A stretch of DNA of 54,889 nt from NCBI GenBank assembly GCA_012799185.1, contig JAAZLS010000048.1, positions 1-54,889 on the forward strand. The letters run 5' to 3'. The translations under genes and the position numbers were made by a program. This stretch comes from Bacillota bacterium (GTDB taxonomy: Bacteria > Bacillota > Dethiobacteria > DTU022). This document shows, one piece after another, positions 1-8,180 of this stretch. Position 1 is the stretch's first letter, and each line of letters opens with the position of its first letter. The notes beneath the pieces were generated by a model. It worked only from the letters and a program-made list of their open reading frames with translations, did not search any database and was not told the origin of the DNA.

Positions 1-55
1 ACTCAAAATCGTGCGGGCTTTGCCCATGCGGGTTCGATTCCCGCCTTCGGCACCA
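1..55 (+). tRNA. tRNA-Leu (CAA), 3' part only
   Basis: The window opens inside a tRNA. The anticodon loop reads CTCAAAA, giving anticodon CAA (Leu, UUG codons). It is followed by a long variable arm as expected for a class II tRNA, a T-arm (GCGGG-TTCGATT-CCCGC), the 3' acceptor strand CTTCGGC, discriminator A and an encoded CCA. The 5' half lies outside the window. tRNA-Ser also has a long variable arm, but the anticodon reading fits Leu. Confidence 0.9.
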
Positions 56-61
56 CCGATA

Positions 62-88
62 GGCTTCCCAAAACAATGGGAAGCCCTA
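62..88. terminator. Rho-independent terminator, probably bidirectional
   Basis: A perfect 9-bp stem (GGCTTCCCA / TGGGAAGCC) with a short A-rich loop is followed by a weakly T-rich stretch. It lies just after the tRNA on the plus strand and just after the convergent NmrA-like gene on the minus strand, so it may serve both. Confidence 0.7.
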
Positions 89-94
89 TTATAT

Positions 95-985
95 CTAGAT
101 TCCCCCCGTGTTCCTTAACTCCCGGGTTAGAAATGTATCCAGGGAAGTGGGGGGCCGGCCCAGCAGCCAGGTCAACAGGTTGCCGTTACCCTGAAGTCCA
201 TAGCTGGCATAGTATTTAAACATGGCAACCAGGGTTTCTATCCGGTATTCTCCCGGATCCGATACACCGGCCGCCCTCCGCCAACTATCGATCGGTAACT
301 GTTTCGCCCTTACCGGTCGGCCGATTATCCGGGTAATTGCTGAGGCCACCTCTGTTTGGGTAGGTGCCTCCCGCCCGGACAGCTCATAGATCGCCCGATC
401 GTGCCCCGAATCCTTAAGGATATTGGCTGCCACCTCGGCTACATCCTCCAGATCTACCAGGCTTAACCGGGTCCCTAGGGGGTAAGGTACCGGGTATACC
501 CCTTCTTTAAATAGCGATTCCCGGCTGCCCAGAATATTCTGCATATATACCGCCGGCTGCAAAATGGTAAAGTTAAGGGCTGATTCAAATAGCATCTCCT
601 CCACCCGCAATTTCTGCCAGTGATGGGGCATCTTTTCACTCTGGGGATGCAACACTGAGTGATAAACAAATCGAGGGACACCCATCTTTCGGGCGGCCTC
701 TATAGCTATCCGGCCGATCTCTTTTTCCCGGGGATGAACATTGGGACAGATATGATAGATTGCCTTTACACCGGCTGCTGCCCGCCGATAATCTTCCGGC
801 GATTCCAGGTCACCGCTCACTATATCCCGGGCCCCCAACGATTTCACCAGCTCCACCTGGTGAGCGCCCCGAACAAGGGCCCGCACCGGCAGCCCGCACC
901 GCACCAGGGATTTAATGATCGATTGCCCCGTCTTCCCCGCCGCCCCCGTTACCAGGATTAATGCCGGGCTTAAAGAGGCTTCCAT
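95..985 (-). CDS. NmrA-like NAD(P)-binding reductase (atypical SDR)
   Basis: This 296-residue protein has an N-terminal Rossmann fold with the glycine motif TGAAGKTG near residues 13-20 and the overall shape of the NmrA/atypical short-chain dehydrogenase group (for example quinone or NAD(P)H-sensing reductases). No catalytic YxxxK is obvious where a classical SDR would have it, so it could be either a reductase or a redox sensor. The ATG start has the Shine-Dalgarno GGGGAGGGG nine bases upstream. It lies 42 bases after the ferredoxin gene and is probably cotranscribed with it. The family is well supported; the substrate is unknown. Confidence 0.75.
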   Translation of the reverse strand: MEASLSPALILVTGAAGKTGQSIIKSLVRCGLPVRALVRGAHQVELVKSLGARDIVSGDLESPEDYRRAAAGVKAIYHICPNVHPREKEIGRIAIEAARKMGVPRFVYHSVLHPQSEKMPHHWQKLRVEEMLFESALNFTILQPAVYMQNILGSRESLFKEGVYPVPYPLGTRLSLVDLEDVAEVAANILKDSGHDRAIYELSGREAPTQTEVASAITRIIGRPVRAKQLPIDSWRRAAGVSDPGEYRIETLVAMFKYYASYGLQGNGNLLTWLLGRPPTSLDTFLTRELRNTGGI

Positions 986-1027
986 ACTTTCGTTCCCCTC
1001 CCCTAATAATATATTTCGCCCAAATTA

Positions 1028-1213
1028 TTATTCCCTAATCTCAATGGCATCGGTGGGACATTCTTCGGCCGCTTCCCGACAGCAGTCCTCCTGTTCAGGG
1101 GGAATCTCCTTAACTATAACAATCGCCTGCTCATCCCCCATCTGAAATATTTCGGGGCATAGGTCGGCACAAAGGCCACAAAAGATACATTCATCGTTAA
1201 TGTATACCTCCAT
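1028..1213 (-). CDS. Small ferredoxin, probably one [4Fe-4S] cluster
   Basis: This 61-residue soluble electron carrier has Cys9, Cys12 and Cys15 in a CxxCxxC arrangement (CIFCGLC) and a distal CP motif near residue 52 that supplies the fourth ligand. The second cluster motif of 2[4Fe-4S] ferredoxins is degenerate, so a single cluster is likely. Additional cysteines (Cys19 and a CC pair near residue 44) could form the disulfide seen in some monocluster ferredoxins. The ATG has a good GGGAGG site. It sits between the flavoenzyme genes and the NmrA-like reductase, which makes it a plausible electron donor or acceptor for that group; this is inference from position. Confidence 0.88.
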   Translation of the reverse strand: MEVYINDECIFCGLCADLCPEIFQMGDEQAIVIVKEIPPEQEDCCREAAEECPTDAIEIRE

Positions 1214-1283
1214 CGCGATCCTCCCATAAATTTGTCGCCCTTAATATTACCCCTAATGGGTGGGAGTATACTCGCCATTAACG

Positions 1284-1874
1284 TTATTTTAACGAATAAC
1301 CTAGGGAGAGCCCCAGCGACTTAACCGAAAAATATTGTCCCCCCAAATATCCCAACCATTCGGGGTGAGCACCGATCCTCCCACGTCCATTTAATAGCTG
1401 CCCGGAAAGATAAACCTGCTCCACCTGGCCGAGGAACATTTCATGGCTCCCCAGCAAAATAGTCTGCCTGACTCGACATTCTAAATTTAGCGGGCACTCC
1501 TCAATTAATGGTGCATGTTCCAGCGTCCCCTGGATCGCCGTTAAATTAAACTGCCTAAATTTATCCACCTTTTTTCCGCTGACTGTCCCACATCTGTCGG
1601 CTACCAGCACCTGATCGGCAGTAGGAATATTAATAACAAACTCCCCGGTCTCCTTAATTATCCCGTGGGAGTGGCGCGATGGCCGAATGGAGATTGAGGC
1701 CATCGGAGGACTGGAATTGACCACGCCCACCCAGGCCAGGGTAATAATATTTTTTTCGCCCCCGGCGCGACCACAGGAGACAAGCGCCGAGGGCACCGGC
1801 CCTAATAATGTAGTCGGTGAGGAAAGTTTGCGCTTAGACAATGCAATACCTCCTTTAGGGGTTATAGTTGTCAT
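1284..1874 (-). CDS. Flavin reductase-like FMN-binding protein
   Basis: The protein of about 197 residues matches the flavin reductase-like (DIM6/NTAB) fold, which binds FMN and in known members reduces free flavin with NAD(P)H or acts as an electron-transfer flavoprotein. The typical core is visible: a TTLLGPVP start, then NIITLAWVG followed by SSPPMASISI, which contacts flavin in the family. I place the start at the internal ATG (MTTITPKGG) because it has GGGAGG at the right distance; the longer open frame lacks one and would overlap the upstream gene. It follows the FMN reductase gene by 14 bases and is the last gene of the sufC-sufB operon. Confidence 0.8.
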   Translation of the reverse strand: MTTITPKGGIALSKRKLSSPTTLLGPVPSALVSCGRAGGEKNIITLAWVGVVNSSPPMASISIRPSRHSHGIIKETGEFVINIPTADQVLVADRCGTVSGKKVDKFRQFNLTAIQGTLEHAPLIEECPLNLECRVRQTILLGSHEMFLGQVEQVYLSGQLLNGRGRIGAHPEWLGYLGGQYFSVKSLGLSLGYSLK

Positions 1875-1888
1875 GCTAGGGCGCCTCC

Positions 1889-2488
1889 CTAAGAACCGCC
1901 CCCAACGATCATTTCCCGGGCAAATGATTGCCCCGCCCGGTAAGCCTTTTGCAACGCCCATTGCTCTTCTTTCACGCTTCCCCGTCGATCAAAACCACCG
2001 AAATAAAGGGAACCGGTTAGCCGGTAGTTGATGATTAAAAAGAAGGTACGGGTTACCGCTTTAATAGATTCAAAACATTCCTTATCTTCCCTCGCCCCGA
2101 CAGTAATTAAAAAGGCCGGCCGCTGCCCATCTGCAGGAATAAAGGGCTTATGCAGCCGGTATTTGGCCTGCCACCAGCATTGAAAACGATCGATGAATAT
2201 TTTGGCCTGGGCGGATAAACCTTCGAAATAGATCGGCGAGGCCAGCAAGACACCTGAAGCAGTCTGCACCTGCCGATAAATTTCCTGCATATCATCGGCA
2301 ATGATGCAAATCCCATCCGTGGCGCAGCCGTCACACCCCTGGCAAGGTCGGAGGTTCAACTGGTTTAAATAGATTATTTCTACTGACTCTACCCCTCTCT
2401 CCCGGGCTCCAGTTAGAAAACTGCCGGTTAAAAGATCAGAGTTTCCCCCCGGCCGCGGGCTTCCAACCACGGCCAACACTTTAGCCAT
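1889..2488 (-). CDS. NADPH-dependent FMN reductase / iron-sulfur flavoprotein-like
   Basis: This 199-residue flavodoxin-fold protein begins with the FMN-phosphate loop GSPRPGGNSD and has the later ASPIYFEGLSAQ segment typical of NADPH-dependent FMN reductases. Near residues 50-65 it carries four cysteines in CQGCDGC...GIC, resembling the cluster-binding region of iron-sulfur flavoproteins (Isf) of anaerobes. The ATG chosen overlaps the sufB stop (ATGGCTAA) and has GGGGGTG upstream; a GTG nine bases earlier is an alternative. Translational coupling to sufB suggests a linked role in iron-sulfur assembly or repair, but that is inference. Confidence 0.82.
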   Translation of the reverse strand: MAKVLAVVGSPRPGGNSDLLTGSFLTGARERGVESVEIIYLNQLNLRPCQGCDGCATDGICIIADDMQEIYRQVQTASGVLLASPIYFEGLSAQAKIFIDRFQCWWQAKYRLHKPFIPADGQRPAFLITVGAREDKECFESIKAVTRTFFLIINYRLTGSLYFGGFDRRGSVKEEQWALQKAYRAGQSFAREMIVGGGS

Positions 2489-3431
2489 TACTGTCACCCC
2501 CGGTCCGGGAGAGAAAACCGCCGATAATAGTCTCTTCCGCCTCTTCTTGGGTTAAACCTAACGACATCAGCTTGACTAGCTGTTCCCCGGCAATCTTACC
2601 GATAGCCGCCTCGTGAACCAACTCGGCCCGGGAATTCTCGGCCCATACCTCCGGGATTGAGCGCACGGCCGCCCGGTCCATGATAATCGAATCGCATTCC
2701 ACATGCCCCCGGCCCCGCCCATGAGCTATTAACCGAAACTTAAATACCTGGCGCGAAGAGTCCCGGGCCACTGAACGGGAGATAATCCGCGCCCGGGAAT
2801 CATCCCCAATTAATTTTATCTCAACCTCCGATGTGGCGTTTTGGGTCCCATCGGTCAGGAGCCGTTCAAACATGTTTACCAGGCCCCCCTCCTCTACCTG
2901 GGCCTCAGTAATACGAAGGGTGTCATCAACACCCCGTACCTGTAGTAGCTCCAATTCGGCATAAGCATCTCTTTCGATGAGCATACTGGTTTTAGGATTA
3001 AGGACCCTTTGGCCCGATCCCTTGCCCTCCCCGTAATGTTTTTCCTTGTAATATAGTCGGGCCCCGCTCCGCACAATAATTTCATGGATTCCATCATGGC
3101 GGGAGAGCTCCCCACCGGGGTTATGGATCCCACAGCCCGCCACCAGGGTGATCTCGGCCCCGGCCCCAATCTCAATGTGGTTGTATACTACATCGGCCAG
3201 TCCACTACGGGTAATAATAACCGGAATATGAACGGTCCCCTTTACCCCTGGTTTAACCACCACGTTAACCCCTGGCTGCCCCTTCCCCGATGTAATCTCT
3301 ATCCCGGGCCGGGAACGGCGTTCTACCCCCTCTCCATCCTTGCGAATATTAAATGCACCGGTCGGGAGAGCATGAAGATCAGCGATCTCCTTTAGAAGTT
3401 TTCTATCGAGGGCATTCCACATCTTCTTCAC
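2481..3431 (-). CDS. sufB: Minimal SufB/SufD-type iron-sulfur scaffold protein
   Basis: At 316 residues this is much shorter than E. coli SufB (about 495) and matches the short SufB/D beta-helix proteins of the minimal SUF (SMS) systems of methanogens and anaerobic Firmicutes. The SufBD core is present with the conserved RxVARDSS segment, HVECDSI (Cys246) and the C-terminal HEAAIGKI block (His273, where SufD has its functional His). The cysteine that E. coli SufB carries in the FYC motif is replaced by a methionine context (KLMS), so cluster ligation must differ. It overlaps sufC by 29 bases and the next gene by 8. It builds [Fe-S] clusters on the SufC-driven complex in the cytoplasm. Confidence 0.88.
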   Translation of the reverse strand: MKKMWNALDRKLLKEIADLHALPTGAFNIRKDGEGVERRSRPGIEITSGKGQPGVNVVVKPGVKGTVHIPVIITRSGLADVVYNHIEIGAGAEITLVAGCGIHNPGGELSRHDGIHEIIVRSGARLYYKEKHYGEGKGSGQRVLNPKTSMLIERDAYAELELLQVRGVDDTLRITEAQVEEGGLVNMFERLLTDGTQNATSEVEIKLIGDDSRARIISRSVARDSSRQVFKFRLIAHGRGRGHVECDSIIMDRAAVRSIPEVWAENSRAELVHEAAIGKIAGEQLVKLMSLGLTQEEAEETIIGGFLSRTGGDSNG

Positions 3432-4152
3432 CTTTCAACGGACATTTTTCAAGACAGTCACAGAGCATGGTCTCCTTTATTTGCGGCCAGACCTGATCCC
3501 GTTCTCCCTGCAGGCAGATCTCTCCACCGGCAATCAGAATTATTTCATTCACCAGTCTCATGATCTTCTCCTGGTGAGAAATAATCATAGTTATCTTCTC
3601 CGGCCGGTGACTATCGGCAATCAATTTTACCAGCCGATCAAAGCTCCATAGATCGATCCCCGCCTCCGGTTCATCGAAAATCCGGATTCGCGGATCCTGG
3701 GCCATAATAGTTGCAATCTCAACACGCTTGGCCTCTCCGCCCGAGAGGCGACCATCCAGTTCCCGTTGCAGGTATTCTTCAGGGCAGAGACCAATCTGCC
3801 GTAGCGGCTGACATCCCTCTTGCGGATTTCTACGGGAGGCAATCTCCAACAAATCGATTACCTTTAGGCCCTTAAAGGTCGGTGGAGCCTGAAAAGCATA
3901 GCCAAAGCCCAGCCGGGCCCTCTCATTTGCCGCCAGGCCGGTAATATCTTCTCCCTCTAGAAGAATCCGACCGGAGGTAGGGGGATAGATGCCCATAATA
4001 ACCCGGGCCAGCGTACTTTTTCCTCCCCCGTTAGGCCCGGTCAAGGCATACATTTTACCGAACTCCAGCTTTAAATTTATATCCTTTAGAATCTCAATTT
4101 TACCATTCCGGTGACCGCCCGGAGCATAGGTAACACTCTCCAAGGATAGCAT
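3403..4152 (-). CDS. sufC: SufC, ABC-type ATPase of the SUF system
   Basis: This 249-residue ABC ATPase powers conformational change of the SufB scaffold. It has Walker A GPNGGGKST (residues 39-47), signature LSGGEAKRVEI, Walker B IRIFDEPEAGID with the SufC-like DEPEAGID variant, and a switch His in IISHQEK. The C-terminus adds a cysteine-rich tail (CDCLEKCP, then a further Cys) not needed for an ABC ATPase. The ATG has AAAGGAGG six bases upstream. It is the first gene of an operon continuing into sufB and two flavin enzymes. The canonical SUF partners SufS, SufU and SufD are not adjacent. Confidence 0.93.
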   Translation of the reverse strand: MLSLESVTYAPGGHRNGKIEILKDINLKLEFGKMYALTGPNGGGKSTLARVIMGIYPPTSGRILLEGEDITGLAANERARLGFGYAFQAPPTFKGLKVIDLLEIASRRNPQEGCQPLRQIGLCPEEYLQRELDGRLSGGEAKRVEIATIMAQDPRIRIFDEPEAGIDLWSFDRLVKLIADSHRPEKITMIISHQEKIMRLVNEIILIAGGEICLQGERDQVWPQIKETMLCDCLEKCPLKGEEDVECPR

Positions 4153-4197
4153 CTAAAGCCTCCTTTCTTCATATAGACCGGTGGTAGTTACCCTATC

Positions 4198-4217
4198 GTT
4201 TACAGCTTACCGTAAAC
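4198..4217. promoter_or_regulatory. Imperfect palindrome in the sufC leader, possible operator
   Basis: GTTTAC and GTAAAC face each other across eight bases, about 45 bases upstream of the sufC start and in the only non-coding gap before the operon. It could be a repressor site, but no clear -35/-10 pair could be fixed around it, and a similar sequence was not seen before iscR. Confidence is low. Confidence 0.3.
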
Positions 4218-4292
4218 CCCTCCCCGATTTCAAGGGTTTCCCATTAAAAAATGGCCCGGTTGACCCGACGGGTGCCGGGCGCACCCCAACCT

Positions 4293-4323
4293 AAATTGGG
4301 CTGCCCTCACGGCAGCCCAATTT
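4293..4323 (-). terminator. Terminator after codY
   Basis: A perfect 13-bp stem (AAATTGGGCTGCC and its complement) with a five-base loop lies 27 bases after the codY stop, and the 3' arm ends in AATTT. It closes the xerC-hslV-hslU-codY operon and separates it from sufC. Confidence 0.85.
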
Positions 4324-4350
4324 GAAACCGGCAACTAAGATCCAAGGCCG

Positions 4351-5145
4351 TTAGAAACTTTTAGATTTCCTCGCCAGGTGCTCCAGCAGGTATGGATTCA
4401 AAACCTTGATATAGGTTCCTTTCATACCCAGGGAACGGGATTCGATCACCCCGGCACTCTCAAATTTCCGGAGAGCATTAACAATTACCGAACGGGTGAT
4501 CCCCAGCTGATCGGCAATCTTGCTGGCCACCAGTAGTCCTTCATCCCCGCCCAGCTCTTCAAAAATATGTTCTACAGCTTCTAGTTCCGAATAAGAAAGG
4601 GTAGCAATAGCCAGCTGAACTACTGCCTTACTCCGCGCCTCTTCCTCAATCTTTTCTGCCTTGGAACGCAATATTTCCATGCCGACCACTGTTGCTGCAA
4701 CCTCAGCCAGGACCATGTCGTCGACACTAAATTGCTCATCAAACCGAGCCAGGATTAATGTACCCAAACGCTTGCCCCCACCAACGATCGGAATAACCGT
4801 GGTAATTTTATCGGCGAAGAGACATTCCTCGGTTTTAATAAAAACGCAGTCATTACTTTTCTGGGGGAGGTTTACCCGCGGCTCCTCGCTCCTTAAGAGG
4901 AAATCATTGTAGTACTCGGGGAACTTACCATTTTTTAACACATGATCTACCATTAACCCACACTCAAATTCATCAACCAACCCATAACCTAGGATTTCAC
5001 CCTGCCGGTCAGCAATATAGATGTTGGCGTGAATTACAGTCTTTAGTACTTCGGCCACCTCTTTAAAATCCACATATTGCCCAGCAGTTTTTTGAAGAAT
5101 TTTGTTGATGCGACGGGTCTTCTCTAGTAGCGGAGAAGTAATCAT
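4351..5145 (-). CDS. codY: CodY, global transcriptional regulator
   Basis: CodY represses stationary-phase, amino-acid and virulence genes in Firmicutes when GTP and branched-chain amino acids are abundant. The 264-residue protein has the N-terminal [13 protein letters not shown] helix, a GAF ligand domain, and a C-terminal winged helix whose recognition region ([20 protein letters not shown]) is nearly identical to B. subtilis CodY, followed by [14 protein letters not shown] chose the second ATG (MITSPLLEK) because AGGTGA lies eight bases upstream and the N-terminus then matches known CodY; an ATG four codons earlier is possible. It is the last gene of the xerC-hslV-hslU-codY operon. No clear CodY box was seen in the window. 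Confidence 0.96.
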   Translation of the reverse strand: MITSPLLEKTRRINKILQKTAGQYVDFKEVAEVLKTVIHANIYIADRQGEILGYGLVDEFECGLMVDHVLKNGKFPEYYNDFLLRSEEPRVNLPQKSNDCVFIKTEECLFADKITTVIPIVGGGKRLGTLILARFDEQFSVDDMVLAEVAATVVGMEILRSKAEKIEEEARSKAVVQLAIATLSYSELEAVEHIFEELGGDEGLLVASKIADQLGITRSVIVNALRKFESAGVIESRSLGMKGTYIKVLNPYLLEHLARKSKSF

Positions 5146-5175
5146 ATCAACATTCACCTACTTTCATTTAGCATT

Positions 5176-6591
5176 TTATAAAATATATTTACTTAAATCT
5201 TTATTTTTAACAATTTTAAGTAATTTATTCTGTACGTACTCTTGATCTATCACTATTTCCCGGCTGGCCAGCCCGGGTAGTTCAAAGGAAAGATCCTCCA
5301 ACAATTTTTCCATAATTGTATGGAGTCGCCTGGCACCAATATTTTCCATCTCCTGGTTGAGGTTACAGGCGGTTCGAGCCAGCTCATTAATAGCCTCATC
5401 AGTAAATTTTATTTTCACCCCTTCTGTCTCAAGTAGTGCTACATATTGCTTAATTAAGGCGTTATGGGGCTCGGTTAAAATCCGCTTAAAATCCTCCTCC
5501 GTTAAACTTTTTAGCTCCACCCTAATCGGAAAACGCCCTTGTAACTCCGGAATTAAATCCGAAGGTTTGGTCATATGAAATGCACCGGCTGCAATAAATA
5601 AAATATGATCGGTTTTTACCGCCCCATACTTAGTGACAACAGTTGATCCTTCCACAATCGGTAAAATATCCCTTTGTACCCCCTCCCGGGATACATCGGG
5701 ACCGGCGCCCAAGCTCCCCTTACCGGCAATCTTGTCCAATTCATCAATAAATATTATTCCCAATTGTTCAGCCCGCGTAATGGCCTCCGCGATAACCTGC
5801 TCCATATCAATCAGCTTTTGCGCCTCTTCTTGCCGGAGGATCTGGCGCGCCTCTTTAACCGTGGTTTTCTGCTTTTTTTTGCGGGAAGGAATAATGTTCC
5901 CCAGCAGATCTTGAAGGTTGATCCCCATCTCTTCCATCCCTTGGCCGGAATAGATCTCCAACATCTGGGGCCGACGCTCCTCCACCTCTATCTCCACCGG
6001 GTAATCCTCCAGCTCCCCCCGGGAGAGGCGCCCTTTATATTCCTGTCGGAGCTCCTTGGCCTTCGTCAACCGCTCCAGGAACTGCCCCTCTTGGGGCTCG
6101 CTCTCTTCGGCGGCCGGTGCCGATGGGAATAAAAAACTAAGCGGATTACCCGTATGCCGGCGGCGGCGGGGAAGGGGAGCCAACAGCTCCAGCAATCGTT
6201 CTTCAGCCAATTCTGCCGCCCGGGCCTTTACGGCCTGCATCCGTTCATTTTGAACCGATCGGATCGAAGTCTCTAAAAGATCCCTTACCATACCCTCCAC
6301 ATCCCGGCCGACGTACCCCACCTCGGTAAACTTGGTCGCCTCTACTTTAACAAAAGGAGCATTGACCAGCCGGGCTAGTCGCCGGGCAATCTCGGTTTTC
6401 CCAACCCCGGTAGTACCGATCATCAAGATATTTTTAGGAATGACCTCTTCCTGCATCTCCGGCGGTAGTTTTTTCCGCCGGTAACGGTTCCGTAAAGCGA
6501 CCGCCACGCTGCGCTTAGCATCATCTTGACCGATCACATATCGATCCAGCTCTTTGACAATTTCCCGTGGAGTAAGCTCCTCGGTAGGCAT
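5176..6591 (-). CDS. hslU: HslU (ClpY), AAA+ unfoldase of the HslUV protease
   Basis: HslU unfolds substrates and feeds them to HslV in the cytoplasm. The protein shows [17 protein letters not shown] at the start, Walker [10 protein letters not shown] near residues 59-67, a long charged I-domain insertion in the middle, Walker [12 protein letters not shown], and the family C-terminus ending DLSKYIL, which inserts into HslV. I prefer the ATG giving [10 protein letters not shown] (471 residues), which has GGGGG six bases upstream and matches homologue starts; an ATG nine codons earlier directly abuts the hslV stop. It lies in an operon between hslV and codY. Confidence 0.96.
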   Translation of the reverse strand: MPTEELTPREIVKELDRYVIGQDDAKRSVAVALRNRYRRKKLPPEMQEEVIPKNILMIGTTGVGKTEIARRLARLVNAPFVKVEATKFTEVGYVGRDVEGMVRDLLETSIRSVQNERMQAVKARAAELAEERLLELLAPLPRRRRHTGNPLSFLFPSAPAAEESEPQEGQFLERLTKAKELRQEYKGRLSRGELEDYPVEIEVEERRPQMLEIYSGQGMEEMGINLQDLLGNIIPSRKKKQKTTVKEARQILRQEEAQKLIDMEQVIAEAITRAEQLGIIFIDELDKIAGKGSLGAGPDVSREGVQRDILPIVEGSTVVTKYGAVKTDHILFIAAGAFHMTKPSDLIPELQGRFPIRVELKSLTEEDFKRILTEPHNALIKQYVALLETEGVKIKFTDEAINELARTACNLNQEMENIGARRLHTIMEKLLEDLSFELPGLASREIVIDQEYVQNKLLKIVKNKDLSKYIL

Positions 6592-6618
6592 TTTACCCCC
6601 AGCTTTCTTCATCAACAT

Positions 6619-7164
6619 TTACAATTCTTCCACTACAATCCGGTCATTGGTATAGATACATATCTCGGCAGCAATAGCCAGTGCCTGACGGGCAATTTCT
6701 GCCGCTGGTAGCTTGGTGTTTCTCAACAGGGCCCGGGCTGCTGCCAGAGCATAAGGAGCCCCGCTACCTACAGCGGCAATATCGTCATCGGGTTCAATAA
6801 CTTCCCCCGTACCGGAAATAAGCAATAATGCCTCCCTATTTGCTGCCAACAGCAGCGCCTCCAGCCTTCTTAATACCCGGTCCGTTCTCCACTCCTTCGC
6901 CAGCTCCACCGCCGCCCGAACTAGATTGCCCTGGTAATTGGACAATTTATCCTCAAACTTTTCACATAGGGTCAGGGCATCGGCTACCGTTCCAGCATAA
7001 CCGGCCAGTATTTTACCCCCATAGAGCCGCCTTACTTTCCGGGCGCCATGTTTAATTACCGTGTTATTTTTAAAAGTAACCTGGCCATCTCCGGCAATCG
7101 CCACCTGACCGCCCTTTTTTACCGCCACAATAGTTGTTCCCTGAAATTGACTCACTATAACCAT
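6619..7164 (-). CDS. hslV: HslV (ClpQ), proteasome-like peptidase subunit
   Basis: HslV is the N-terminal nucleophile threonine peptidase that partners HslU. The TTIVAV...AGDGQVTF start of the mature subunit, ARKVRRLY and the family C-terminus [14 protein letters not shown] are all present in 181 residues. The catalytic Thr lies at position 10-11, behind a nine-residue leader (MVIVSQFQG), rather than at position 2 as in E. coli, so processing is required; B. subtilis ClpQ has a comparable short leader. It sits 11 bases after xerC. Confidence 0.95.
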   Translation of the reverse strand: MVIVSQFQGTTIVAVKKGGQVAIAGDGQVTFKNNTVIKHGARKVRRLYGGKILAGYAGTVADALTLCEKFEDKLSNYQGNLVRAAVELAKEWRTDRVLRRLEALLLAANREALLLISGTGEVIEPDDDIAAVGSGAPYALAAARALLRNTKLPAAEIARQALAIAAEICIYTNDRIVVEEL

Positions 7165-7175
7165 CCTTAATCTAT

Positions 7176-8063
7176 CTAGGCCCGGGGATGGGCGGAACGG
7201 TAAACCTCCCGCAGCCGCTCCCGGGTAAGATGAGTATAGATCTGGGTCGTAGAGATACTCACATGCCCTAACAGCTCCTGGACCACCCGGATATCGGCAC
7301 CCCCCTCAAGGAGATGGGTAGCAAATGAATGACGAAGGGAGTGGGGGGTAGCCCCCTCTGTAGAAGAGACTTTACGGATATACTTGGTAAAAATCCACCG
7401 CACGCCTCGGTCGCTTAAAGGGCCTCCTAAACGATTTAAAAAAAAGAAACCGTGGTCGCCAATTTTAGGAGATAATAACCGCGGTCTTATCCGGAAGAGA
7501 TATTCATTTAAAAACCTAACAGCTATCCTTCCGACAGGCAAAATACGCTCTTTGCTACCCTTACCCATAACCTTTAACAGCCGCTCTTTATCCTGGTATG
7601 AATGAATGTCCATCGACACCAGTTCGCTTACCCTGATTCCAGTGGAATAGAGAAGCTCCAAGATGGCCCGGTCACGAAAGCCAAGATAGGTGCCGCAATC
7701 AGGTGCCTCTAACAAGGCTTCTACCTGCTGATAATATAGAAATTTGGGTAAATTTTTTTCCTGGCGGGGAGTCGATACTCGGTTCCAATCCCCTCCTGCA
7801 AGACAGCCCTCCCTTTGCAAATATCTAAAAAACGTACGTAGGGCGGACAATTTCCGGGCTATGGTACCCCGGCTGTACCCGGCTTCTTTTAACCAGGCCA
7901 GATAACGCCGCAATTCCCGGTGACCAATACCCAGCTCTCCCCCCTCCTGTGGCCGCCATTGTTGAAACTGACGAAGGTCGTTCCGGTATGCCTGCAGGGT
8001 TAGAGGAGAAGCGTTTTTTTCTAATTCAAGGTAATCCAAAAATTTCCCTAACCATTGTTCCAA
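7176..8063 (-). CDS. xerC: XerC/CodV tyrosine recombinase
   Basis: This 295-residue site-specific recombinase resolves chromosome dimers at dif. The N-terminal SAM-like DNA-binding domain occupies about residues 1-90. The catalytic set is complete: Arg144, Lys168, His241, Arg244, His267 and Tyr276 ([10 protein letters not shown] and [15 protein letters not shown]). The start is TTG with GAGGGG six bases upstream. Its position as first gene before hslVU-codY is that of B. subtilis codV, so the chromosomal Xer role is more likely than an integrase of a mobile element. Confidence 0.93.
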   Translation of the reverse strand: MEQWLGKFLDYLELEKNASPLTLQAYRNDLRQFQQWRPQEGGELGIGHRELRRYLAWLKEAGYSRGTIARKLSALRTFFRYLQREGCLAGGDWNRVSTPRQEKNLPKFLYYQQVEALLEAPDCGTYLGFRDRAILELLYSTGIRVSELVSMDIHSYQDKERLLKVMGKGSKERILPVGRIAVRFLNEYLFRIRPRLLSPKIGDHGFFFLNRLGGPLSDRGVRWIFTKYIRKVSSTEGATPHSLRHSFATHLLEGGADIRVVQELLGHVSISTTQIYTHLTRERLREVYRSAHPRA

Positions 8064-8078
8064 CGGTATCCCCTCAAA

Positions 8079-8107
8079 ATATTAGCATATTCAATTCAGT
8101 GTTGCAA
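8079..8107 (-). promoter_or_regulatory. Sigma-A promoter of xerC-hslV-hslU-codY
   Basis: TTGCAA (-35) and TAATAT (-10) are separated by exactly 17 bases, with an extended -10 TG-C, just upstream of the TTG start of xerC. Confidence 0.7.
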
Positions 8108-8180
8108 GAGCTTTTATATACTTTTTAAAAAAAATTCCGGCTTTAGTGCGAAAAGATGCCAACTGTAAAAATTTGAAATT

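Noticed and set aside
1-88. tRNA-Leu 3' end as an integration site
   Set aside because: No integrase or direct repeat of the tRNA end was found in the adjacent sequence.
659-1145. Two plus-strand frames over the NmrA-like and ferredoxin genes
   Set aside because: The minus-strand proteins have clear motifs and ribosome-binding sites; the plus frames do not.
4153-4290. CodY box in front of sufC
   Set aside because: No sequence close to the AATTTTCWGAAAATT consensus was found there or before cimA.
7176-8063. Tyrosine recombinase as a mobile-element integrase
   Set aside because: It sits in the conserved codV position before hslVU-codY with no attachment repeats or mobile genes around it.
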